Source: Atrichornis clamosus
Taxonomy: Eukaryota; Chordata; Aves; Passeriformes; Menuridae
Length of the DNA: 64,000 nucleotides
Assembly (NCBI GenBank): GCA_013400975.1
Contig: WBMZ01009007.1
Coordinates: 18,809 to 82,808 of the forward strand
Reading direction: 5' to 3'
The notes beneath the pieces are model-generated. The model made no database searches, was not told the origin of the DNA, and saw only the letters and a list, made by a program, of their open reading frames with translations. Below, piece after piece: positions 51,265 to 60,970 of this stretch. Every line of letters starts with the position of its first letter. Within the stretch, counting starts at the first letter, position 1. A program made the position numbers and the translations under genes.

Positions 51265-51397
51265 TGGATCAGGCTCCTCGGGGAAGTGGTCACGGCACAA
51301 AGCCTGTCAGAATTCCAGGAGCTCTCAGGCACAGGGTGGGATTGTTGGGGTGTCTGTGCAGGGTCCCTTCCAACTCGGGATATTCCATGTTTCTGTG
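51265..51397 (+). mobile_element. CR1 LINE 3'-end fragment (different subfamily)
   Basis: Reads GGGGAAGTGGTCACGGCAC, 'agcctgtcagaattccagga', 'gctctcaggcacagggtggg', 'gggtcccttccaactcggga' and ends 'tattccatgtttctgtgact'. This is the CR1 variant whose tail says CCAACTCGGGATATTC rather than CCAACCCAAACCA, so it belongs to another subfamily than most copies here. Plus orientation, 5'-truncated. A piece between 'ttccaggagc' and 'tctcagg' and the 'ggagttggactcgatgatcc' part have been deleted. Confidence 0.9.
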
Positions 51398-51984
51398 ACT
51401 GACTGAGCCCAGAGGAGTGTTCAGCACAGGGTTTTGTGGTCCAGAACATCTTTAAACAGGATTAAAAGGCAATTGCAGCGTTTCTCTGTGCTGCGGAGTG
51501 AATATGGACCACACCAGGCTGTAAATGCCGCAGCACAGCCATGCCTGAGCTCAGGCTCCTCCTGGCCACCAACCCCTGGCATTTGCAGGGAGGCTCTGCA
51601 CAAACCTGCCCTTCCCAAACCCTCATTCTCTTTCCAGCACCCAGAAACCTCTGCCCAATTTGCTCCATTATCCCCCGTCCCAGCGTGGGGGGAAGCCCAC
51701 GTGAAAGAGGCAGTGAAATCGCCCTGGCTGCTGTCACTCTCCAGGCTGAGCCAAGAGCTGAGAGATGAAAAACCTGGAGAGTTTCAGCCTCTCCAGCAGC
51801 ATTTTCATGCTGAAGTGGAGTCACTGGAGCTCAGGAGAGGGAGATATTACGGCCTAATGCAAACAGCACTAAGAAGACTGAACATAATTAAGGCCCGAAC
51901 GACAAATGTTGGACTTGGGTTTAAGCTGCCAAAAGAAATCTCCTTCATAACATCCCTGCAGAGGTATAAAACGCTGAACAAACC

Positions 51985-52002
51985 GGGGGGGGGGGGGGGG
52001 GG
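51985..52002 (+). repeat. (G)18 homopolymer
   Basis: Eighteen consecutive G residues are followed by AGGAAAAGAAG. Long enough to form intramolecular G-quadruplexes, and a known hazard for sequencing accuracy, so the exact length is uncertain. Confidence 0.9.
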
Positions 52003-52530
52003 AGGAAAAGAAGATAGTGCTTTTCATTTCCTAGACTGATTTATGCTCTACAAACAGCATCACATGCTGTCGCTGACAATTTCATGCTGAGTTACTTCTG
52101 CTGCCTCCCCGCAGAACGATACCTACAGATGGGAAGGAGATTTGGTCTGTCTTGGAAAGAAGAGGAGGAATATTTCTGGCTGACAGCTTGTTTGCTCTGG
52201 TCAATGCATGGAAGGATTGGAGTTCATTATTTCGTGTCTAGGCTCGGTTCCCAGCCACCAAAGGGAGAGCTGGAGTCGGTGGGGTTGGAGAGAAACACAA
52301 ATGCTTTTCCTAAATTTGCCCGAGCAAGTGAGCAAGATGTGCCTGGGGGCATGGAAATGAATTAATTGCTGTAATCCGAGTCCTGAAGAACATTTTAATT
52401 GGGCTGCAAATGGGAATTCAGCACTTTAAAGCACTTTTTGAGGCAAATACTCTGAGCTACCAGGCACCCATGGGTGCTCTGCTGGAGCTGAGCCCCGAGG
52501 GACCATCCAGGAAGGAGATGCAGGTGGAAC

Positions 52531-52580
52531 TGGACGGAGGAGGAAGAGGAGGAGGATGAAGACGAGGCGGAGGACGCAGT
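52531..52580 (+). repeat. GAG/GAA-rich purine stretch
   Basis: About 50 bases consist almost wholly of GAG, GAA, GAT and GAC triplets. In one frame it would read as an acidic run, but the frame is short, starts without ATG and has no other support. Confidence 0.7.
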
Positions 52581-55577
52581 AGCAGCTGGGATGTGGCTGA
52601 TGGGGAGCAGCCCCTCCAGATCCCAGCCCTGCCAGGGCTCCTCTGCGTTCCCAGGGAGCTCGGCCAGGCCTGTTGTGCAGTGCCCTCGCCTTCACCTCAC
52701 CTGCCTAATATCCATTCGTGATTTAGGATTAGTTTTGGCTCCAAACAGTGAGGCTGGAGCTGTAACACGAGCTGCAATAGCACAGGGTGAGAGCCCGTGT
52801 AAAGAATAGCACTGAAGGAATATTATTTTCTTCATGTGGCCGTTCAGAAAGCAAAGGTGGGTGTTGGGAGAGGGTTTGAGGGGTTGGGTGTCTCCCATTC
52901 AACACCCAACTGACGGAAACTGGCACGACTCAGGTCCCTAAATATCTTTTCAGTGCTCTCTGTGTGGCTCAAAGGATGCTTGGACAGGAGAATCCCTTGC
53001 GAGGCGGGGCTGGAGAACATTTTAATTCTCATTTGCACTCCTGCCTCCCCCTGAGGATTTGTGAACAGGCAGCAGAGCCTTTCAGGATGCTGAGAGCGTC
53101 GTGGGCAGGGTGCTTGGGGTGTGTTATCCAAAGGTCTAACCTGCATCTCCACAAACACGTCAGGAGATGCTCTTTGCTGTCACCGCTGAAAGATCTTGTA
53201 AGGAGTTCAGGCCGTCATTCCCGGGCAGTGTTAACAGCTTGGAAAGGTCAGGGGAGTCAAAACACACATTCCCAGGACAGCTGGGCTGGAAACTGGCTGC
53301 ATGGATTGCATGTAGATGTGGGACATTCACGGAGCACCATCACCCTGAAAGGACAAGGCAGGGACAAGGGTCACGTTGTGCTGCAGGGACGGGTCGCGTC
53401 CTGGGAGCTGCTGGGCCGAGCTCTGCTCCTTCTTCTGAGGAATCTGCAGGGTCTGGAAAGGCTTAAACATGGCCAGTCCCAGCTGCTGGGCTCATCCTGC
53501 TCCTCTGTGGGTGTTGCTGTTCCCGGAGCAGAGAAACCACCTGGGGTCACCACCCCGAGGGTGCTCCTCACATCCCTCCCTCCAAGAGGTTTTTGTGGGC
53601 ACCAGGGCTTAAATCCACAACTGTCAATGTGTCCTTATTTGCAGTCCTGATGCATTTGCCTTCCAGGAGCGTTTGGGTTTTGGTGTTTCCAGCATGCGTG
53701 GAAATGAGTTTTTGGCTCTGATAACACGCAAAAGCAGGAAAAATCCCATTCCCTCAAAACAAGCCTCACCAAAACTGCTGGAGTGAACAGATTTTCACCT
53801 GCTTGAGGGGTTTTAATGCAGCCCTGGCTGTGGTCTGTGATCACAGGACAATTTGGGGATTACGGAAGGCTGCTGAGCCAGGCTGGCTGCCTTGGAGTGC
53901 TGTGCTTTCCTGGGAGCTGCCCGTGTCCCAGCACAGCAGCATCCGGAGAGCAGGGCCAGGGAAGAGCTGGGCTCTGCAGGAGTTCCTGCTCCATTTCCAG
54001 CGATTCATTGGAGAAGGGTGCAGGAACTCTGCAAAAGCCTTGCAAAGTCACCAGTTAAATGGCAAAATGTGGAGCAAATTGCTCAGAGAAAAAGGAAAAT
54101 CAAGGCTTTGGCATCCTTGGAAAATCTCTCCTTTACTTGTTTCCTCTCTGGGGAGAACGGGAAGAACTCTGAGGTCAGTACACACAGGTTCTGGGATGTC
54201 TCTGTGGGCACACTGGATCCCTTCCTTTATGCAGATTTCGGGATGGGATGAGCTTTCCTTCTCCCTTCACCTGCAGGCAGTGGTACCCCACTTTCTGACT
54301 CTAAATTAAGATTCCTTTTACTGCAAGAAACCCAGGAAGTTTTCCCAGCATCACCCAGAGGGACATCCCCTCCTCCAGCCCTCCCTCTGTCTGCTGCACT
54401 CGTGCTGTTGGTTCATGCAGATCCAGGGAATTTTTGATCTCCAAATGTATCCTTGCCTGGTAAACAGGGAGCTGCAAATTGACAAATCCCTGGAGGGTGG
54501 TGCTTTGGGAAGCTGAGGAAGCAGCAGCTTTAAGCTCTGGGGAAGTCAAGCTGCAGCTGATCCTTGCACAGAGCAGTGCAGTTGGGATCACTGTCCCTCG
54601 GGATTCTCCTCGGGAATGAGCAGACTCTGCAGCACCTGGTCCCTCAGGGGGCTTCCACCCCCCCTCCAAGTGCTCAGGGCTACCTCAGAGCAGGAAGGAC
54701 CCGACCCCTGGGTTGGGTGGACAGAAATTTGCGGGACGGAGCCCTCAGGACTCCCTCTCATCCCTGGCTTTTAAGAGCTCCCTGGATTTGTGACCGATTC
54801 CCTCCACACAGCCAAAGCTCTGCCAGGATCTCTCTGCTTTAAACTGCAAAGCAAAAGAAGGTTGAAAACGGATGGAAAGATGCCAGGAAAACCCCAGGAG
54901 AGCTAATCCATGGCAAAACCTTCCTGTACTGAAGCTGGGCTGTCTCTGACTCTCCAATACCAGGCTCCCTATGGAGACACCACATCCAAACCTCCCAAAA
55001 CTGTCCAGGACCCGGTGCCAAACAGAGAGGTTTGCTGGACGTCACCTGAAAACAAGAGTTCTCGTGGCTGCTGAACTGGGATCCACTTCTCCTGCTTATC
55101 CCATTCACTTCCAGACAGTAAATGGTCCCTGGGCAGTATGAGCAGGAAGAGCCCAGCCTGGGATGTGTCTGAGCTGGGAGAAATCCATTCCCAACGCTGT
55201 CCATGAGGAATTCAAGACTTGGGGCAGAAGCAGACGGCAGCAGGACAGGGGAGCAGGTCCTTTGGAGAGACGCAGGAGGCATTTCCCCTCTCCCGAGGGA
55301 TCAGCAAGGCCCAACCAAGCCTAGGAAAGCAAGAAAGAAAAAAATGCATCTGGACAACGCCCTTCTCCTGATTCAGAATGTGAAATAAAATGCCAGAAAC
55401 TGAGCTTTTTCTCGTTTTTTTTTTTCTTTTGAGCAGCCAGTAGGCCCTTCATATTTTCCCACTGACATCATCCAACATGGTTTGAATCTACAGCGACTGG
55501 TAAAGCCTCAAAGGCATAATTGCAGTTGTCTTAGGAAAGTGAAATCATATGGTGCTCCCAAGATCCCCTCCCCCTTG

Positions 55578-55617
55578 CTTTTTTTCCTTTTCTTTTCTTT
55601 TTTCCCCCCCTCCTTTT
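55578..55617 (+). repeat. Polypyrimidine tract
   Basis: Forty uninterrupted C and T residues, preceded by another C-rich stretch. It could form triplex DNA or act as a splice or regulatory tract. No acceptor context was recognised after it. Confidence 0.85.
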
Positions 55618-57170
55618 AATATTTCTCACTCGGCTTCCAGATGTTTCCTGAGGAGAAAAGAGGAAGAACAAGAGGCAGAGCAAGGCACAGGGCAGGATGC
55701 TGTAGTGGGAAAGGCCACGTGGCAGTGGGAGCTTCCCAGCCAGAGGAGAGGAGTGCTGGAAGGTGCAGCCTGGATTTGGAGCAGTCCAGTGGCTCCAGGC
55801 TGCTGGGACACAGAGACCTTGCTGGACACTCTCCCTCCCCCATCCCAATCCCGCTGGGAGCTGCCCCAGCCTTTCCATCACCCCCTGGTCCAGGCTGGGA
55901 ATGTGTAAAGGAGCCGAGCAAGATGTTCTGAGCATCCACAAATGCTCTGGGCACAGTCAACCTCCACATTTTGGGGAAAATCCAGAGCCAGGCAGGACTT
56001 TTTTAACCCTTTAACTCAGACCAGGCTCTCACCTCTCTGTCACCCCACATCGAAGTGGTGACTCCAACAGAGCCTTCACCAGCCCCTTCCTGAGCTCTGA
56101 GTGCTCTCAGGACTTCCATAAACCCCCATTTCCAGGGATTTCCAATGCCTTTGGGAAGGCAATTCCAGCTGCCCACAGTCCTTTGGGTTAGGGGATGGGT
56201 TTTGCCCTCACGCGGGGCACTTGATTCAGTCCTACAGCCCCCTCCGTGCTGCAGGCATCCAAACCCCTGAGCCCTCACAGGGAAAAGCTCACACCACGAC
56301 TTAGGCAAGCCCAGCCTAGGCACGGTTTCAATTAGAGCTCTACTTTACTGAGCTGGCGTGGAGGAGGGTAACACAAACTCCAAAGGAGGTGCCCGAAACT
56401 CTGCCTTCTCCCCACTGAGCTGCCTTTCCTGGGAGAAAGGGAAGGAGGAGTCACACCCTGCTGGAAATGCCTCTTCCTACCGAGCTGGGAGCAGAAAGCT
56501 GCATTCCCAGGGGCTCAGGGATAAACCTGCCTGTGGGAGAGGTGTGCAAACCCCACCTCCTGCCTCTCCCTGCCCGGTGATGGGAGGAGAAGCCCCAGTG
56601 CCACCAAGGAGGTGGTGAGGGGTGAGTTCAGACTCTGAGGAGGGCAGGACCAGCTTTCCCTCTCCATCCAGCAGAGAAATCCCACATTCAGTGCTCTCCT
56701 GGAGCTTTGTAGTGGCTGTAATGCATCCCATCTCCCTATTCAGAACAGGTAGCAGGCCGAAGGGTGCCTCAGTTGTGCAAAATTGTTGTTTTGTGCTGCC
56801 CAGTGCAGGCACAGAAAGGGTTAAATGCAATCCACATGGGAATGCATCCCATTTGTACAGAGCCAAGGCTTGGGAAGGCTCCTGCTTCATCCATAGGCAG
56901 GGTTTGAAGGTCCTTCTCTACCCTCAGCACACACTTTAACATTCCCAGTGGGGTGGAAATCTAGCTCCACCCAGGGCAGGAATGAGACCTGGCTGGAGGA
57001 GCCGGAATAAGGAGAGGAAATTTGGCCTCTGAGAGATTGCCTTGAGTTTCTCGATAGTCTGGGCTTGTGCTTCTCATCCCAGGCCAAGCAGATGCTGCTG
57101 CCCCTGGTCACTGCCCGGCTCCACCCCAGGGCAGCCCTGTCCGTGCTCAGCCGAGCCCCTGTGTGCTTCC

Positions 57171-57455
57171 CTGGGGAATCCCAGGCTGCTTTGGCTTGGA
57201 AGGGACCTTAAAGCTCATCTGGTTCCAAACTCCCTTCCCTGGGCAGGGACACCTCCCACTATCCCAGGCTGCTCCAAGCCCCATCCACCCTGCCCGTGGA
57301 CACTTCCAGGGATGGGGCAGCCACAGCGGCTCTGGACAACCTGTGCCAGGGCCTCCTCACCCTCACAGGGAAGGATTTCTTCCTAATATCTCATCTAAAC
57401 CGATTATTTTACACTTTGAAGCCATTCCCCCTTGTCCTATCAGTACATGTCTGTA
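57171..57455 (-). mobile_element. CR1 LINE 3'-end fragment, longest copy here
   Basis: The plus strand reads 'tggggaatcccaggctgctt', 'ggcttggaagggaccttaaa', 'ggttccaaactcccttccct', CACTTCCAGGGATGGGGCAG, 'ctcctcaccctcacaggg', 'tttgaagccattccccctt' and 'gtcctatcagtacatgtctg'. This is the CR1 end in reverse orientation, extending further 5' than the other copies (into the 'ccccttgtcctat' part). Non-coding. The adjacent CpG island begins about 130 bases downstream. Confidence 0.94.
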
Positions 57456-57487
57456 CTCAGGAGATAAATTTAGGAGTGCCAAAGTTA

Positions 57488-57508
57488 CAGCAGCAGCAGC
57501 AGCAGCAG
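57488..57508 (+). repeat. (CAG)7 trinucleotide repeat
   Basis: Seven perfect CAG triplets lie between the CR1 and the CpG island. An open frame through it reads poly-Gln, but this frame begins inside the CR1 and is not thought to be coding. Confidence 0.9.
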
Positions 57509-57673
57509 CCAAGCGTGGGCCTTGCACAACCCTCGCTGCCTCGGTGGGACCGGGTTTGGCAGCAGTTTCACCCCGGATTTTGCCCCCCTTGCTGTGCTCC
57601 CACTCGGGTCACGCTGCATTGCTGGGGATCCCGCGGGGCTGAGCCCGGCGGAGCAGCGAGGGGGACAAGGAGC

Positions 57674-57761
57674 GCAGGGAAGGGGAAAGGAGAGAGCAGG
57701 GAAGGGGAAGGAGGAAGGCAGGGAAGGGGAAAGGGGAGAGCAGGGCAGGAGAAAGGGGAAC
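57674..57761 (+). repeat. 22-bp polypurine minisatellite, 4 copies
   Basis: Units of exactly 22 bases begin at 57674, 57696, 57718 and 57740, each starting GCAGGG and continuing with a purine run such as AAGGGGAAAGG. Apart from one C per unit (plus an extra one in unit 4) the strand is all A and G. Confidence 0.92.
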
Positions 57762-57787
57762 GGCAGAGTTGTTGGGAGCCCCGAGCG

Positions 57788-57885
57788 ATGCGGCATGCAG
57801 AATGCGGGTTGTGGAATGTGGGGTGCGGGATGCGGAGTGAAGGATGCGGGATGCGGGACGCGGGACGCGGGATGCGGGACGCGGT
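57788..57885 (+). repeat. 7-bp minisatellite, 14 copies
   Basis: Fourteen units in unbroken 7-base register follow the pattern ATGCGGG with variants ACGCGGG, GTGCGGG, ATGTGGG and TTGTGGA. The last six units are most uniform (only the T/C change at position 2 and one end change). Older, diverged units lie at the left. Confidence 0.95.
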
Positions 57886-57899
57886 ACCCGCGTACAGCC

Positions 57900-57913
57900 G
57901 TTGCCATGGAGAC
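57900..57913 (+). promoter_or_regulatory. RFX X-box-like element
   Basis: GTTGCCATGGAGAC has a perfect left half (GTTGCC) and two mismatches in the right half against GTNRCC-N(0-3)-RGYAAC. Together with CCAAT 13 bases later it is consistent with an RFX-bound promoter, but binding is inference. Confidence 0.5.
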
Positions 57914-57925
57914 GCGCCGGCGCAG

Positions 57926-57936
57926 CCAATGGGCGG
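57926..57936 (+). promoter_or_regulatory. CCAAT box overlapping a GC box
   Basis: CCAATGGGCGG combines an NF-Y type CCAAT with a Sp-family GGGCGG directly behind it. Confidence 0.55.
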
Positions 57937-57966
57937 GCGATGCGCCCGGGGATGCGCGGGCACAGG

Positions 57967-57980
57967 GCGCCACCTGGTGG
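57967..57980 (-). promoter_or_regulatory. CTCF-like motif, full match
   Basis: The minus strand reads CCACCAGGTGGCGC, matching all 14 positions of CCASYAGRKGGCRS. It sits inside the CpG island, 53 bases after the X-box-like site. This is the strongest such match noticed in the window. Confidence 0.65.
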
Positions 57981-58070
57981 GTGCGCGGCTGCACCGCAGC
58001 CGCACCGCCGGAGTCCCCCCGCGGGACCGGCCCGGGACCCCCCGGCAGCGCCCGAACCCCGAACCCTCCC

Positions 58071-60579
58071 TGGAATCCTGGTATTCCCACAGAACCCCGG
58101 CCCCCGCTGTCTGCAAGCTGGAATTTCATGGCAGCTGTTTCCCCATCCAGTGCAGGAGCGGAGCACGGGATTTAAGGGAGTTTTTCCATCTTTTTGAACA
58201 GGATAAAGCCAGCGAGAACCTGAGAAGACAAGTTTGAAACTTCTTCTTCCTCGCATGAACCTGACTTCATGTTAAAAAGCCACAGCCTTCCTCCCATCCT
58301 CCCCAAAACTTCTTGAGCAGGGGCAAGCTCTGACTTGTTGGCACCAGGAAATGAAAGTGGTCAATGAGAACTTCCCGAGGCTTCCCGAGAAACCTGTCCC
58401 TACCACTGCCTTCTGATCCTGGTTCCTAATGCTGGTTTCCATACACTTATCCTCTTCACATCATGCAAATCCTGCGAACACAACAGGCCCAGGGAGGTTC
58501 CCTTCCCATATGGCACTAAGTTGATGTGCTGGATTTTCCTTTCAGGTTGAATTTTTCCCATGGGAAAGAGAAAAGTGTTCTTTACCCAACACTGTCAGGA
58601 AGTGGATATAATCCCTACACACACACTCCTGGCTTCAAGGGGGCTGGAACCAAAAATGTGGGAGAGGGGCTCTGTGCAGCATCAGGCACAAAAATGTGAT
58701 CTCAGCAGAGTAGGGAGAATTAGTGCAGTTCAGAGCTGTTGCAGGCAAAAATCCACAGCTGAAATTGTGAAATCTTACAGGTGGGAGATAACTGGGAGTT
58801 TGTTATGGAGAGGGGAATGGCAAACTTTGAAATCCTCAACCAGAAGCCAATCTGCAAACAGAGCAGGGTGGTTGTGTATTTTGACAAAATAAAGTAGAAT
58901 ATCCCAAGTTCTGTAACTATTAAAGAGATAAGAGACAGATCCACGGATTAGGAGGCCGATTGCACACTGTGCTCCTGCACATGGAGTGTTTAGATCAGGA
59001 AAAATGGGGATTACATTTCTGGAAAAAAGATGAGACCAGAAAAAAAGGATTCCCGAACTGAAGAATTGGGTTGGGAGAGTAGGAGAGGGGTCTGGAAAGA
59101 GAGGAATTTCCTCATGGCTGGAGGAAACATCCTGGGACAGGCAAGGTCCTTGGAGATGCGTGGAAGGGCCGCGGGGATGCCCCGGGAGCTAGATGAGCGC
59201 ACTGGGGGGAGCAAGTGAGCCGGAGTGAGGGAAGGAGCCGGGAACAGCTCAGGTGTCTGACAATTCCAGCATCCAGCCCCGCTCCGGGCCGGCCTTTGCT
59301 CCGTCTGACCCGTGCCAAGGGACACGGCTGTGTCACACGCCCGGGATTCTCCCCTGTGCTCGGATCCGGGCTCCAGAGACCTTGTGCCGTTTCCTACTCA
59401 GACAGGGAAGTGAAGGCTCCTCTCTTTGCCCTGTTCCTCCTCACACCCTTTGTCCCAGCTCTCTGCTCGGCTCCTCCACCAAATCCTCCCCTCCGGGTCG
59501 CTGTCCAAGCGCCCTGCCTGTCCCCAGGGTCCCACAGGGTCTGCCCTGCAGGGGTCTCTGCGCCGTGACCAAGCTCCTGCATTCACAGCTCAGCTCTCTG
59601 GCCCAGGGCTCGCTGTGGTGACGCTCAGGCAGAAGGAGCCTCCAGCCTCCTGGTTATCTCCTTAGGACCCGGATTCTGACTTTTAAAAATCACTTTTCTG
59701 AAACTCTATAAATAAATCACATTCTGTGTGCTTGAGTTAACATTAGCCTAAAAACCACCCTCCTTATAGCTCATGTCAGGCAAACAAGACAGGCTTGATA
59801 ACTGGAGAGAGTGATTTATAAAGGCACCATATGGGAGCCTGTCTCAGAATTATAATTGATTAGTGAGCTGCAGAAATATTGCCGTGGCACAGAGGCTGAA
59901 TCCCTCAAAGGTTCAGCTCCTCCAAGGGGCCTGGCACTCCTGCCAATATGAACCCTGTAAAATCACCCTCCAGCCACACCTCGGGGGCAGCCAGCTCCCT
60001 GAGGGGCTTCTCAGCCCTGCCGCACAGGAGCAGGGATTCTGGAAGCATCCTGAGAGCTCGAGGACACGATTCATCCAAGGATAGCAGAGGTGGGTGTGAG
60101 TGCAGCCGTCCATCTGCCACGTCCTTTTATTTTCTTAGTGCTCCAGGAAGAACTTCTGGCCTGGGATCTGTCTAGACACTGCAGGCAGGTAGCAGGCAGA
60201 GATTATTATTGTCATGGCAATAGCTCCCAGTGCTGACAGACAGTCCCAGGTAATCAGGGAGGGGAGGAAAATGCTCTGGCTTCCCTCTCCATCAGGGATT
60301 TGGGGCTCAGGGAAAGCCAAGAGGGTCCCTCAGTGCACTGAGTGCTCAGGACACGTAGGATTTTTTTCCCCACCACAGCTTGCAGCTTGCCCAGGGCTGC
60401 CCTGAGCCTCAGCATAAAGCTGGGGGTCTCTCAGGGCTGTCTGTGCATGAAAAGGATCCTTACAGACTTGTGGCCTCAACTGTCTCACTGGGCAAGAGGA
60501 GAGAAATAAAATAGTCTATTTAGAGCCTGTGACAAAAATCCCCATTTCTAGCAGCAGGCAGCGCCCAGCACACATTAGG
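58071..60579. other. Unique sequence, no gene recognised
   Basis: Downstream flank of the CpG island. 59160-59350 is somewhat CpG-rich. 59680-59890 is AT-rich with TAAT, GATAA and AATAAAT elements and looks like a possible conserved non-coding element. No exon could be named. Confidence 0.5.
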
Positions 60580-60701
60580 CAAGAGTTGTTGAGTTAATTA
60601 GAAATGTATATTTGATACCGGGTCTGAGCGGGGCCCTGCGCGCCGCTAAGGTTTAATAATTGATTTGTAATTTATTTGCCCATTAATTCTTCCTCTTTCA
60701 G
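60580..60701 (+). promoter_or_regulatory. AT-rich segment leading into a splice acceptor
   Basis: TTAATTAG, TTAATAATTGA and CATTAATTC cores flank a short GC-rich insertion (GCGCGCCGC). It ends in the pyrimidine run TTCTTCCTCTTTCAG, a good 3' splice site. It could be a conserved enhancer, an intron end, or both. Confidence 0.35.
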
Positions 60702-60970
60702 AGCGGAGCCAGGAGCTCGTGCAGGCTCGTCCATCATCCCAGGCATCAGCAGCACAGCTCCTGCTCCCCCTGAGCTGTCGGGGGTGACGGACTGGAGCCT
60801 CGTGCAGCCTGTAATTAGTTACCGACTGCAGAAGCTTTCTACAGGAGCTGCGTGTGCCTCTCGAGGAAGATTAACAAAGGGTTTCTTTCCTGCGGACTCG
60901 GGCCGCGTGTCAGCGGATCCCAGGCTCCAGAAATTATTGATTCCCTCTCCATAAGGTTTGCATTTCCGAG
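60702..60970 (+). other. Candidate exon of an unnamed plus-strand transcript
   Basis: A 269-base segment begins after a strong acceptor (pyrimidine run then CAG) and ends at CCGAG|GTAAGTGA, a near-perfect donor. All three frames contain a stop; the longest (from 60703) is open for 83 codons and ends with TAA at 60952-60954. It is therefore not an internal coding exon and would have to be a non-coding RNA or untranslated exon, or a terminal coding exon with an ignored donor. The peptide is not recognised. Confidence 0.3.

Larger units (their letters stand above)
51398..57170. other. Unique sequence, no gene recognised
   Basis: Contains the G18 run, a GAG-rich purine stretch and a pyrimidine tract noted separately. 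The 228-codon frame at 52964-53650 shows no recognisable domain. No RNA gene or TE was recognised. Confidence 0.55.
57590..58070. promoter_or_regulatory. CpG island, candidate bidirectional or orphan promoter
   Basis: CpG density rises sharply here and stays high to about 58070. Inside lie two minisatellites (57674-57761 and 57788-57885) and then a compact group of promoter-type sites: an RFX X-box-like element at 57900-57913, CCAAT at 57926-57930, a GC box GGGCGG at 57931-57936, and a CTCF-like motif at 57967-57980. No TATA box was seen. X-box plus CCAAT plus GC box is the arrangement known from promoters of cilia-related genes. No first exon with a recognisable protein was found on either strand, so the gene, if any, is unknown. 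Confidence 0.65.

Noticed and set aside
52492..52809. Frame with an acidic Glu/Asp run encoded by the GAG-rich stretch
   Set aside because: No ATG before the acidic run, short, and the run is explained by a simple purine repeat.
52964..53650. 228-codon plus-strand frame
   Set aside because: No motif, signal peptide or splice context recognised; composition is Ser/Leu/Gly/Arg-rich and competing frames exist.
56000..56330. Segment resembling a CR1 tail by its CT/CA-rich wording
   Set aside because: None of the diagnostic blocks (GGTTGGAAGGGACC, CCAGGGATGGGGCAG or tail repeat) is present.
57296..58237. Longest open frame in the window, 313 codons on the plus strand
   Set aside because: It starts inside a CR1 copy, passes through (CAG)7 and two minisatellites and then a CpG island. 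GC-rich tandem repeats without stop codons explain its length, and several other frames on both strands are open over the same bases.
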